From NCBI GenBank assembly GCA_032622095.1, contig CP136066.1, forward strand, positions 8,085,784 to 8,149,783: a stretch of 64,000 nucleotides of DNA, given 5' to 3'. The position numbers were made by a program, and so were the translations under genes. This DNA comes from Siphonodentalium dalli (lineage: Eukaryota; Mollusca; Scaphopoda; Gadilida; Siphonodentaliidae). Shown in pieces: positions 11,825 through 23,071 of this stretch (position 1 is its first letter; each line of letters opens with the position of its first letter). The notes below the pieces were generated by a model. That model worked only from the letters and a program-made list of their open reading frames with translations. It did not search any database and had not been told where the DNA came from.

Positions 11825-12760
11825 ATTATATAGTGTCTGCGGTCGGATGATGTTGGTTATGTTCAAATTGTGACACAGATATGAAACTGAACAGATTTGT
11901 CCCTCATGGGCCACTGATCGATCACTATAAGATCGATAAACTTTGCCACCCGGTAACTTCTTGGTAACGGTTGCTGGCCTAGGCAACTATCATAAATTGA
12001 CTGGAAATTGCAATTATAGCTTATAGTTTCTTCATTCAATGCCAGTGTTTGCGTTTCCGATACATGTTAATATCCTAATGTGAAATGTGAGATATACCTG
12101 ATTAACCCTTTACCCAACAGAAGGGCCCTGTGCCAGTGCATTCTCTTATATATGCGAGTCGACCATAGGTCGCCTCGCATATATAAGAGAATGCATTGGC
12201 TTAACACATTAAAAATTATAAAATTGTTAAAGATTGTAAGAAAAAAAGGTAAAAAGTTTTTTTAGGCCAATGCATTCTCTTATATATGCGAGGCGACCTA
12301 TGATCGACTCGCATATATAAGAGAATGCATTGGTACAGGGCATAACTGTAACCATCACAATGTGGTCAATGAGCCGGTGCCAATGATATCCATATTTGTA
12401 TGGTTCTATTGAGACAGACCGAAGATATTTTAGGCTGTTGAAGCTTTATTTGGCCGGTTTTGGCCGGTTTGTTGTGTAAAGGGTTAAGTGTAGTAACGGT
12501 TGATAAGCAAATACAGTACAGTATCGCATTAATCATTCATTAGTATGTTGCCTTATTTAGTCAGTGTATAATAATCACATGGTGTTGGTTATGTTCAAAG
12601 GTGGGCCCATGTATGTCTAAATTTGTGCAGGTATGTTTCGCATAGGCCACTGCTCATTATAAGATCGGGAGACTTTGCCACCCGATATTTCCTTAGTAAC
12701 GGTTACTAAGCACATACCCGGAATTCGCAGAAAATGCAATTATAGCTTATATAACTGTTA
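11825..12760. repeat. Diverged duplication flanking a MITE
   Basis: About 11825-12030 and 12555-12760 share an order of landmarks: TGTTGGTTATGTTCAAA, GGCCACTG, TATAAGATCG, ACTTTGCCACCCG, GTAACGGTT and GCAATTATAGCTTATA. They are direct repeats with many differences. The TTAA-flanked MITE at 12102-12487 lies between them, so it inserted after or beside an older tandem duplication. Confidence 0.65.
12102..12487. mobile_element. piggyBac-like MITE, copy 1, with nested double hairpin
   Basis: TTAA (12102-12105) is followed by CCCTTTACCCAACA. The other end reads TGTTGTGTAAAGGG followed by TTAA (12484-12487). TTAA target duplications with termini beginning CCC are the hallmark of the piggyBac superfamily. 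No transposase is present. Inside are two hairpins (about 12132-12200 and 12265-12334), each made from CCAATGCATTCTCTTATA and its inverse around a CGACC-ATA-GGTCG centre. The second hairpin is the reverse complement of the first. A unique arm of about 140 bp lies between hairpin 2 and the right end. Confidence 0.88.
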
Positions 12761-13399
12761 CTCATTAAGCTCTAATTTATTGGTAATTCGACTTTACTTG
12801 ATTGTCACAGCTATACACGAAGCGTGAACATTACTTGTGGTCAGAATTATGATGGTGAATGTTGGGTTAAACAGTCGCTATACTGAAGTTCGCCAAACGT
12901 AACTGGCGTGGGGAGTGCGAAAGCAAGCATCTACTGCTATAACTCTCAACTGCCCCATAATGTCCATTTGTCAGTAGCACAAATCCTACGAAAATACAGA
13001 ATCTTCCAATGTATGTGGGATAGACTCCGATGACAACGATGGAGTTAATGACTATGAAAGACTAACATCTACCTGTGTATTTGTGACACTACATCCAGTT
13101 ATGATCAACGATTTTGGTTTCAAACAATATAGTCAGTGGACAACAAGACAGACAAGTATCACATTGGGAATCTTCTGTCGTGTTGAGAATGTCTCCGTTT
13201 GACTCAACAGCCTGCATACTGTAGAAATTCCAAAACCATTTGACACTTACTTTTGCCAATTACTGTATTTTGAGGCATAACTATATCGTATATTGGATCT
13301 ATTAAATTACGGATATCTACAGTGGGTCAAACGCGAGTGTTAATCTTTTTATATAGTTGCACATGATGGCCAATAAGTGATATTACAATCAACTTTTGA
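12761..13399. other. Non-coding spacer
   Basis: No supportable exon, RNA or repeat is seen. Confidence 0.45.
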
Positions 13400-13745
13400 G
13401 CATAATACGAAATTATCCATAGGGTTCAGTGTTAAATTTGATCGCAACTGTGGTCAGCGAGAATCACCTGATCACATCCATTTTTTTTAACTACGTCTGT
13501 GATCCATACTTAGTATTTTTTAGGAATATCAGTACGCGCATATCATCATACGCAAAATTGCGCCATTTATCCAAAATACTAGAATCTCCATATGGTTCAG
13601 TGATACATTTTGATCACAACTGTAGCCAGCAAGAATGAACTGACTACATCCAAATTTTCACAAATACATGTAAGGGTCATAGCTAGTAGTTTTGAGAAAT
13701 TTCAAATCGCGCCGATAACCATACGCCAGCTGGCACCATCTATCG
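13400..13745. repeat. Diverged tandem duplication, about 165-bp unit
   Basis: Two adjacent units share the landmarks ATGGTTCAGTG / AGGGTTCAGTG, TTTTGATCACAACTGT, CAGCAAGAAT, CATCCA and a CATACGC phrase. Copy 1 is about 13407-13570 and copy 2 about 13573-13745. They are strongly diverged. Confidence 0.6.
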
Positions 13746-13962
13746 TTTTCTGTAAATACGAAACGCTCTCTAAATTATGTTGACCCCTATTTAGGCCCAC
13801 CCGCCAAAATTAAAGACTGGAAACAAGTCAATCCTGAAACTACACCTACTAGGTATACAGCATCCGTTTTCAGATCGCTTTTAACAAAGCAAAAATGCAA
13901 AATGACATAAGGAATCCTACTAATAGTCATGACTGTTAAAACCGCCATAATCATAAATAGTA

Positions 13963-14363
13963 TTAACCCTTTACCCAACAAACCGGCCAAAACCGGCCAA
14001 ATAAAGCTTCAACAGCCTAAAATATCTTCGGTCTGTCTCAATAGAACCATACAAATATGGATATCATTGGAACCGGCTCCTTGGCCACATTGTGATAGTT
14101 ACAGTTATGCGCTGTGCCAATGCATTCTCTTATATATGCGAGTCGACCATAGGTCGCCTCGCATATATAAGAGAATGCATAGGCCTAAAAACAAATATGT
14201 TTTTAACACTTTTTACCATTTTTTCTTACATTCTTTAACAATTTTATAATTTGTAATGTGTTAAGCCAATGCTTTCTCTTATATATGCTAGGCGACCTAT
14301 GGTCGACTCGCATATATAAGAGAATGCATTGGCACAGGGCCGTTCTGTTGGGTAAAGGGTTAA
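13963..14363. mobile_element. piggyBac-like MITE, copy 2 (opposite orientation)
   Basis: TTAA (13963-13966) plus CCCTTTACCCAACA at the left, and TGTTGGGTAAAGGG plus TTAA (14360-14363) at the right. The unique arm starting ACCGGCCAAAACCGGCCAAA now lies at the left, so this copy is inverted relative to copy 1. The two hairpins lie at about 14116-14184 and 14265-14334. Their stems are nearly intact, with single changes such as GCATAGGCC for GCATTGGCC. Confidence 0.9.
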
Positions 14364-14469
14364 AATGTAGGCATATGTTGTTATTATACCAATCATAAAT
14401 GTAGCATAAATAGCATGTCATTGTCAACATCGTACTGTCGTATTAGTAAACAAAAGCCATATTATTATG

Positions 14470-15535
14470 CAATAATTTCCTATGGAACATTTCCTATGGG
14501 ATAAATACTCGTCAACGATGCTTTAGTATATAAATGGTTGAATATATTATCTGAGCTATTCCTATGGGATAAATACTCGTCAACGATGCTTAGTGTAGAA
14601 AAGGGTTAAACTTATTATCTGAACATTTCATATGGAACATTTCCTATGGGATAACTGCTCGTCAATGATGATTTAGTATATAAAAAAAGGGTGGAATATA
14701 TTATGTGAACATGTCCTATGGGTAAACTACTCGTCAATGATTCTTTAGTATTGAAAGGGTTAAACATATTATGTGAACATTTCCTATGGGATAACTACTC
14801 GTCAATGATGTTTTAGTGTAGAAAATGGTTAAACTTATTACCTGAACATTTCCTATGGAACATTTCCTATGGGATAACCACTCGTCAATGATCCTTTAGT
14901 ATATAAAGGGTGGAATATATTATGTGAACATTTCCTGAGGAATAACTACTCGTCAATAATGTTCTAGTATAGAAAGGGTTAAACATATTATGTGAACAGT
15001 TCCTATGTGATAACTACTCGTCAATGATGCTTGTGTATATAAAGGGTTGAATATGTTATGTGAACATTTCCTATTGGATAACTACTCGTCAATTATGCTT
15101 TAGCGTTATTATCTGAACATTTCATATGGAAAATTTGCTATGGGATAACTACTCGTCAATAATGCTTCAGTATATAAAGAGATGAATATACTATGTGAAC
15201 ATTTCCTGTGGAATAACTACACGTCAATAATGCTCTAGTATAGAAAGGGTTAAACATATTATGTGAACATTTCCTTTGGGATAACTACTCGCCAATGATG
15301 CTTTAGTGTAGATAAGGGTAAAACTTGTTATGTGAACATTTCCTATGAACATTTCCTATGGGATAACTGCTCGTCAATGATGCTTTAGTATATAAAGGGA
15401 TGAATATATTATGTGAACATTTCCTGTGGAATAACTACACGTCAATAATGCTCTGGTATATAAAGGGTTGAATATGTTATGTGAACATTTCCTATGGGAT
15501 AACTACTCGTCAATGATGCTTTAATGTAGAAAAGG
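14470..15535. repeat. About 69-bp minisatellite, 15 copies
   Basis: The unit includes GTGAACATTTCCTATGGGAT, AACTACTCGTCAATGATGC and TTTAGTATATAAAGGGTT. Fifteen copies of the CTCGTCAA core (or variants) occur, spaced mostly 67-70 bp apart. A few longer units have an extra ATTTCATATGGAACATTTCC block. The array begins about 100 bp after the right end of MITE copy 2. Confidence 0.93.
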
Positions 15536-16510
15536 GTACCTAATATTGATTTCATATGGGGTCACTGACCTAATATGGGTCCATATACCGTCACTATTTA
15601 TCGACGCTGATTGGCTAATCGCAAGAGCTGACATAATAAACTGCTATATCGGTGGGTCCTGTTGATTCACCTATGCAGCTATGGTGTTACGTAATGACCA
15701 ACTGTTATGGAGAGATTATTTAAATGGGTACTGTACACTAAATCCGGCCATTTATGGTACATTCTCCTTTTGTCCTCAACTATTATTATATAATCAACAA
15801 ATGAATGAATTTGAGCCATGGCTAAGTGCACAATAACCTCATTTACTTTATGAACGATGAAACCAACATGGTAATTGGCAGATCTGCACGTATCGCCAGT
15901 AGCCAATGAGATGGCGTGTGGTATAGGGGATTAGGCGGATCTTCGCGCCAGCTGTTTGCGGTTAGACAACCTGGCTGCTTTCAGTATTCAGTCTGACTTA
16001 AATCGCCTACATTATTACGTCATCACTTAAATAAAACATTATTGATCGTATAAAGTAAAAAATGCGGCCATGTGAGATCTAATAGTGACACTCGATACCA
16101 CGAACGTTTTTGTTGCAATGGAGCTAGTTTTATCCCTTTTTTGAAACCAAAATGATAAATGCATGATAAATTTTGCGGCCAAACTCATTATAGAAATATT
16201 ATCGAAAAAATCCGCAAAAAAAAACATATAGTTATTATGTTCAAAGCATAATGTCTCAAACTTGATTCTCTTTTTTTCTTCGTGCTGCTCGCGACATAAC
16301 GCATATGGAGTTTTGCAAGCTCATCAGCTAAGTTGAATTTGATTCACAAGTCTTGATTTTCCTGAACAAGTATATAAGTTAATGTTGCGCAAAGATTTTA
16401 CCTCGCTCCTCGAATATGTTTACCTATATATTTTACGACAACCGGATTTATTACTGCGAGGTGTTGAGGCTTGTTTTGTTTACTCATATGTCATTAATGA
16501 TTCATTGTGC
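15536..16510. other. Non-coding spacer
   Basis: No supportable exon. A short phrase ACCTAATAT..CATATGGG/TCCATAT is repeated near 15538-15595. Nothing else is evident. Confidence 0.45.
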
Positions 16511-16909
16511 TTATAACCCTTTACCCAACAAACCGGCCAAAACCGGCCAAATAAAGCTTCAACAGCCTAAAATATCTTCGGTCTGTCTCAATAGAACCAT
16601 ACAAATATGGATATCATTGGAACCGGCTCCTTGACCACATTGTGATAGTTACAGTTATGCCCTGTGCCAATGCATTCTCTTATATATGCGAGTCGACCAT
16701 AGGTCGCCTCGCATATATAAGAGAATGCATTGGCCTAAAAAAATTATTTTTTTAACACTTTTTACCATTTTTTCTTACAATCTTTAACAATTTTATAATT
16801 TTTAATGTGTTAAGCCAATGCATTCTCTTATATATGCGAGGCGACCTATGGTCGACTCGCATATATAAGAGAATGCATTGGCACAGGGCCCGTCTGTTGG
16901 GTAAAGGGG
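16511..16909. mobile_element. piggyBac-like MITE, copy 3, degraded flanks
   Basis: CCCTTTACCCAACA starts at 16517 and the right end reads TGTTGGGTAAAGGG near 16908. The flanks are ATAA at the left and GAAT at the right instead of TTAA, so the target duplication is mutated. Orientation matches copy 2. The hairpins at about 16665-16735 and 16813-16882 look intact. Confidence 0.85.
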
Positions 16910-17289
16910 AATAACAAAGAGTCGCGCACAATAGTATCATCTGGTTCCGTATCCAACAAAAAGGTATCATATTGGGGTGTGTTCTCACTCGCTAACTAAT
17001 TGATTCTGTTTAGGTTTACAGCCCCACGGTCAATGCAAGTTGAGCCGTGATAACACGTGCATTGTACACGCACCCATTTTCTCTCTCCTGTAATGATATG
17101 TTACATCATGATGTGAGAGCTCTGTTTCCTGATATAAAAAACACGACTTCGCCGATAGGAAGTAATGATGGCAACATTATCGGCTTCCATTAGTTATTCT
17201 AGAGACCGGAAGGCCACTTTCAATAGCTTTGCCTTTGCTGGTCAGTTGGTGTCTGACTATGCGAATGTCATGTACACTGCAAAAAGTTT
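16910..17289. other. Non-coding spacer
   Basis: No supportable gene or repeat is seen. Confidence 0.45.
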
Positions 17290-17820
17290 TGGTACCATAT
17301 GGTACCAATATTGGTCCGGACCCTTGTCGTTGTGGGAGTACCAAAATAGGGACCAAATTTAGAACCAATTTAAAGTGGTCCTATTTTTGGTACAATAGTG
17401 AACCAAATTAGAAACCAAAATTGGTCCCATATGGTACCAATATTGGTCCGGACCCTTGTCGTTGTGGGAGTACCAAAATAGGGACCATATTTAGAACCAA
17501 TTTAAAGTGGTCCTATTTTTGGTACAATAGTGAACCAAATTAGAAACCAAAATTGGTCCCATATGGTACCAAAATTGGTCCTGACCATCGTCGCTGTGGG
17601 AGTACCAAATTAGGGACCAAATTTAGAACCAATTTAAAGTGGTCCTATTTTTGGTACAATAGTTGAACCAAATTAGAAACCAAATTTGGTCCATTATTTA
17701 AAGGGGTCCTCTTTTTGGTACAATCATGGATCCAAATTAGAAACCAACATTGAAACCAATGGAACTGGTTCCATTCGTTTTGGGACCATATCATAACCAA
17801 ACTAGAAACCAAAATGCACG
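17290..17820. repeat. 133-bp tandem repeat built from xxACCAA words
   Basis: Starts at about 17290, 17423 and 17556 share ATATGGTACCAATATTGGTC (or a close variant), followed by GTCGTTGTGGGAGTACCAAA and then AGAAACCAAAATTGGTCC. A shorter, diverged tail runs to about 17820. The unit is itself made of recurring GGGACCAA, GGTACCAA, GAACCAA and GAAACCAA words. Confidence 0.9.
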
Positions 17821-17929
17821 GGAAGCAAACCGAAATGGCCTGTTCCCTGCACATGGAGTAAAATGTGTCTGAATGTCTAAAATAATCGGCCGTAATTATT
17901 AATTTGTGTGTAATAATATGAAAAAAACT

Positions 17930-19530
17930 AATTTGCGATAAATCGCAAACTTCTATACAATAAATATACATGTATGCGATTTAGTGCAAAGGTTTTCGAT
18001 TTATAACAAATGTTTGGAATTAATCAAATCAATTTGCTTTAACCGTATAAACATAAATCAGACAGGTCTGGGTGAACTAGCTCCAATAGCTCTATAATAG
18101 CACGGTCAGGCTAAAATAGACAGACCGATTGGTCATTCACAGCCAGAATGCATGTGTGATGAGGGGAGCAAATCTTAGTGATAAATCACAAAACGACTTT
18201 GTGAAAAATCACAAACACCTTTGCAATACCTCGCAGACCTTTGCGATAACTCGCAAACCTTTGCAATAAATTTCAAGCATCTTTACGATAACTCTCAAAC
18301 TACTTGGTGATTATACTTTACGATTTATCATAAACATGTTTGAGATTTATCACAAAGGTTTGTGATTTATTGCAGATATATTGTTATTGTTATGTGTTCA
18401 TGTTGGCAATAATGGGCTTGAACCGTATAAACATAATAAATCAGACATCTTAAACAGGTCTGGGTGAACCACAAATCGATCTATAATAGCATGGTCGGGC
18501 TAAAATAGACTGATCGGTCTTTCACAGCCAACATACATGTACAATGGAAGCAAACCAATACTTATAACAAAAATTAATTCTGATCTCGTTTGGAGATTTT
18601 TTACTGAGAATATTCAAAATTAAAACAACTTTGCGATAAATCGCAAAACAACTTTGCAAAAAATCACAAACACCTTTACGATAACTCCCAAACCTTTGCG
18701 ATAAATCTCAAACATCTTTACGATAACTCTCAATTAACTAATTGGTGATTATACTTTGCGATTTATCGCAAAGATGTTTGAGATTTACCACAATAGCCGA
18801 TCAGGTTAAAATAGACCAATCATTCTTTCACAGCCAGCATGTACCTTGTAACATCTATCTGGGATAAGGGGAGTAAGTCTAAACGGTTCTATTATTATCG
18901 ATCAACCTATACTTCAAAAACAAAATTAGATCAGATTTTGTTTATCAAGACAACATATAATTATTCACTGAGAACATTCAAAGTTAAAACAACTTTGCGA
19001 TAAATCAAAATCATATTTCTGATAAATCTCCAACTATCGTAATTGGCGATTTATCACAAAGGTTTGCGATTAATCGCAATGATTGAATTATATTGTTATA
19101 TGTGGGCACTAATGGGATTGCCCCATATAACCGTTATCAATCAGATATCTTAAACAGGTCTGGGTGAACCACTTACTAGTACCGATCTATAATAGACTAA
19201 AATAAACTAAAATAAACCGATCGGTCTTTCACAGCCAGCATGCATCCGGGATAAGGGGAGTCACTCTAAACTGTTTTATTGTTATCTCTCAACCAATACA
19301 AAAACTAAATTAATTCTGATTTCTTTTGCAAGACACCAAATAATGATTTACTGTATACTAAGAATATTCAAAATAAACATACATGTATACAGATATTAAA
19401 ACAAACAGATTCAAATTTTCAATAAATTTAGAGTTTCCTCTCTTACAACAGTGAGCACTGTGTCAGGAAGAGCGATCGGTCTATTGTAGCCCGATCAGCC
19501 TATTATAGTTAATCTGTGGTTCGCTCAGAC
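17930..19530. repeat. Degenerate ~370-bp satellite with palindromic sub-repeats
   Basis: Four or five copies of a block with the landmarks AACCGTATAAACATAA, CAGGTCTGGGTGAAC, GATCTATAATAG, GGCTAAAATAGAC and TTTCACAGCCAGCATG occur near 18040, 18420, 18790, 19110 and (partial) 19460. Between them are clusters of the palindromic word TTTGCGATAAATCGCAAA and variants (for example at 17932, 18622 and 18738). Copies are substantially diverged. Confidence 0.8.
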
Positions 19531-19655
19531 CTTTCTTTATACCCTAATAAATATCGCGTATTATAAAATAGTATGTAATTGTTGTGGTTCCTACACTGCA
19601 TTATGTGAACAAAGCCAAATTCAGTTCGAGAACCTGTTGTAACGTATGTAAATAG

Positions 19656-19855
19656 CGTGCGATAAGCAAAATACTCAACAATGGGGAGACCACACTAATG
19701 AACTGTGGTTAATTAAAACTGGCACTATGTTGTTTGCAAAATACTGTTGTAGCGCTCACTAGTCCTCGCCACAAGATGTTGGTGTTGAATGGGTCACTGG
19801 AGTCACTCTCCCAAAACAATTGCCACATTGTTGAGTGTTTTGCTTATCGTACACG
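19656..19855. mobile_element. 200-bp MITE-like element with ~28-bp terminal inverted repeats
   Basis: The left end CGTGCGATAAGCAAAATACT..CAACAATG (19656-19683) is inverted at 19826-19855 as CATTGTTGAGTGTTTTGC..TTATCGTACACG, with one mismatch and a 2-nt indel. The interior has no coding capacity. The superfamily is unknown. Confidence 0.75.
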
Positions 19856-19857
19856 TC

Positions 19858-20730
19858 CGATGTGCTGTATCGGTATATGAACAAACAAACAAACCTCACA
19901 CAAAGAGAGTTTAATGTATTTAATATATGATCCATTTTGGTACAGCCATAGTGAATAAATTATTCTCCATTCGCAGCTATGCGTCATCGAGTCAATGTCA
20001 TTGCCTGATCACCAGAGCCATATAATGTAGAATTTCGCGAATATGGTTTCCAATTATGGAAGAGGTTATTTCCCAGCAAAGCGGAAATGTCCGAATCGTT
20101 CTGAATGATAGCCACACGTTTTGATAAGAACATGATGCATCTGGACATTGGAATGGTCTACATGTTCATGTACCTGTATATATATACAGCTAAGCTCTAA
20201 TTGACCCCCCCCCCTCCCTAACGACGTTGACACCGATATTACCGCATTGTCGATGATGGTACTAACCATGATCAATCCTACCATGGCCGACCTTCGTACC
20301 TTTTTAAAGTCAGCATTATAACCACCACAGAGTGTATATTTCTGGCATGGCGAATGTCGGTCAGTGACCAACTTCGAATGTTGATTAAACCGTAAACAAA
20401 TTATTAATTGAAATATTGTTTTGTGTATACCCCGCTCGACAAAACAAGTGTTCATTGATACCGCGGTGTATTTGCCGTTCGGCCGCAGTGTCAGCGTTTG
20501 TACACTGCGGTCGAAGGCAAGTACACTGCGGCCCAACTGTAGTTAGCCGGTGGAGCTGCAGTGTTGTTTCATTTCGGCCACGGTGGCAACGCTAACCACA
20601 CTGAGGTTAAGTGGACACTTGTTTTGTCCAGCAAGGTAGTTAACACAGTGCATGGCGCTCACGAAAGGCTGGACTGGGTGTACATGTAAGGTGGCCATGT
20701 GAAAAATTAATGCGGAATACAGGAGTCGCA
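19858..20730. other. Non-coding spacer
   Basis: A 156-codon open frame on the - strand (20066-20536) has no recognised domain and no splice support. CACTGCGG recurs three times at about 20485-20535. No gene is called. Confidence 0.4.
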
Positions 20731-20731
20731 A

Positions 20732-20778
20732 AATATTAATAGTAACTGTAGAAAAATCTTTCTACAGTACTATTAATA
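20732..20778. repeat. Small hairpin, about 20-bp stem
   Basis: ATTAATAGTAACTGTAGAAA pairs with TTTCTACAGTACTATTAAT across a loop of about 5 nt. It could be the core of a tiny MITE or a chance palindrome. Confidence 0.7.
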
Positions 20779-20856
20779 ATATGGTTGAACAGCGGTATGG
20801 TATAACCAGTGTCATTAACGCCCTACAACCTTTTTAAAGGGGACGATTAATTAGAG

Positions 20857-21313
20857 CATAGCTGTAGTACGTTACTACATGTACATGTAAAAGCTTGTGG
20901 TGGATTCAGTGATAATGTGTGTCCAATAATTGGATCCGTATCTCCGAGATTATCCGTCATTTCATAAATACAATATCACAACGTCACTGGCGTTTCAATT
21001 AACAGAATAACACACTCCGTAACTGGGCAATATGTCATGGTCACATGGTGACATGGTTCTCAAATCACTTTTCGATGAAAATTGAAGAATAGCTGTAGTA
21101 CGTTACTAAAAGCTTGCGATGGATTCAGTGGTAATGTGTGTCCCAGAGTTGGATCCGTATCTCCGAGATTATCCGTCATTTCATAAATATTTCACAACAA
21201 TATCACACCGTCACTTCGATCAAAAGAATAGCCGACTCCATACATGTAAGTTGTAACTGGGCGATATGTCATGGCGACATGGTTCTGAAATCACGCTTCG
21301 ATGAAAATTGAAG
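20857..21313. repeat. Tandem duplication, about 230-bp unit, 2 copies
   Basis: Copy 1 (about 20857-21086) and copy 2 (about 21088-21313) both run from ATAGCTGTAGTACGTTACTA through GGATCCGTATCTCCGAGATT to TTCGATGAAAATTGAAG. They differ by small indels and substitutions. Confidence 0.9.
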
Positions 21314-22193
21314 TATATGATCCATCTTCCTTTTTACAGGTACTCGTACGTTGTAGCCTTGAACATGCAACAAACTTTCTTCTTCTTTTTTTAACTCCAC
21401 TCATGATGATTTTATTTGTAATATACACAATCCTTATTTTAAATTCACCAATATTGGATTTTAACGACATCCTCATCCGCCTGTGCGCACAAATGCGATA
21501 ATATTCCTTCAGAAGCCTTCTGCAGGGAGTTGCATTTTATTGGAAGAAGAAGAAGAACTTGTGACTGACTCGAGTCATGACTGATCTGTGACGTCATAAT
21601 TCCGACTAATTTCTACATAATTGTATGTCTCGTAATCCTAGTCACCAGTGGTTGACTCTTGCCAGACTTGTTAGGTAATTGGACGGTTTATAATTTTGTG
21701 AAACTTAACTATCTGTCTTTTGAAATTCACAACATTGTCGTGCATGTCATTGTCAAACTTGTGTAATCTGCAGTCCCATTGCCATTGGCACTGAAATTGT
21801 CTGAATTCATTGACTTCGCCTGTTCTCGGAGGTTATAACCTCTTGTCCCTTTCATATACCAACATAATCCAGACAGTGCTAACAATATTCCATGTTATTA
21901 AGAAGCAAGATAGGTCCAATTATTTGCTAAAACAATCTAAACAAGAGAAGTTTGTAAACACGAAAACAATTCGCACATGGTTCGATCATTTACCGGAAGA
22001 ATATTTTTATTTTCGTACTATAAAGCTCGTACCATAAGTGCAGGGGTAAAAAAATTATGCCGCTTGAATGTTAACGTTATATAGTTTCTGGAACACTTAA
22101 ATGCGATAAGGTATGAGTTATAAAACGTAGCTTATGTTCAGTAGCTATATATATCTACTTATACTTATTTTTCTTTTCATTGTCAAGTTGACT
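21314..22193. other. Non-coding spacer
   Basis: No supportable exon or RNA is seen. Confidence 0.45.
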
Positions 22194-22337
22194 AAATTTT
22201 TCATTTTGGTTCAGTATGGGACCAAGCACATATTTTGGTACCGTTTGGTTTCAATATGGCTATTGAATAGCCATATTGAAACCAAACGGTACCAAAATAT
22301 GTGCTTGGTCCCATACTGAACCAAAATGAAAAAATTT
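22194..22337. repeat. Near-perfect 144-bp palindrome
   Basis: The dyad centre is the single G at 22265 in GGCTATT-G-AATAGCC. From it the arms pair outward through CATATTGAAACCAAACGGTA and TTGGTCCCATACTGAACC to CATTTT. I found only a one-base indel in an A/T run near the outer ends. The arm vocabulary (GGTACCAA, GAAACCAA, GGGACCAA) matches the satellite at 17290-17820. Confidence 0.95.
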
Positions 22338-22950
22338 GATACAATATGGGACCACTAGAAACCAAAACATTTTGCATTGTATGCTCAATGCTATGTCCCC
22401 TTTGTTTGTACCACTGTTGAGGACGGACGTGCACAAAGGTTCCGATGGCATTTTCTTGAAACCTATTATAGTTCCCATTGCGCAAAGGTGTTATCACACC
22501 TAAAACATGGGAACAACAGACACTGGAATCATCTTAGAGCTGATAAAAAGCATATTTTCACTTTTCCACATGGATATGTCATGAACGTAGGCTTTCATAT
22601 AATAGTTCACGCCAAACAGGCGACATTTTAGTGACTTATCAACGGAACTGAAACATATGTTCACGAAATGATCTGGTATATCAGCGAGAGTTGCCATAGC
22701 CTCAGTGCTACAATACATTATGGTAGAATGTTGTCTAGTCAGCGGCCCATGGTCGGCAACTTAATTAAGAGGCGTGGCTAACGCCTGGATACAGATATAT
22801 ACTATAATTAAAATGAGATCATGACTCCAGTCATAAATTCATTTTCATTTAAATTTATCACGTTGTTTGCATTGTTCATAAAGGTGTATTTTGCATTAAT
22901 CCAAGACTTCGATTCATTCAGTTGTTGCATATATAGAGGATATGATATGA
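22338..22950. other. Non-coding spacer
   Basis: Overlapping open frames of 70-98 codons on both strands have no recognised domain. No gene is called. Confidence 0.4.
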
Positions 22951-23071
22951 GTGTTTCTCTCATATGATATTTATGAAACGAGTCTAAGAATTTTCAGTTT
23001 TCTCGAGCCTCCGGCTCGAGAAAACTGAAAATTCTTAGACTCGTTTCATAAATATCATATGAGAGAAACAC
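22951..23071. repeat. Perfect 121-bp palindrome
   Basis: The left arm (22951-23009) starts GTGTTTCTCTCATATGATAT and the right arm (23013-23071) ends ATATCATATGAGAGAAACAC. The loop is 3 nt (TCC) inside CTCGAGCC-TCC-GGCTCGAG. I found no mismatch in the 59-bp arms. A phrase abutting its right edge (ACGAATTACATATTTTATTT) recurs at about 23307 with one change. Confidence 0.95.

Noticed and set aside
12080-12265. Small frames with LPNRRALCQCILLYMRVDHR phrases at every double-hairpin MITE
   Set aside because: They are translations of the MITE end and hairpin stem, identical wherever the element occurs; not genes.
20066-20536. 156-codon - strand open frame
   Set aside because: Longest non-repeat frame apart from the FReD read-through, but no recognised domain, no signal peptide, no clear splice partners and AT-rich surroundings with no codon bias visible.
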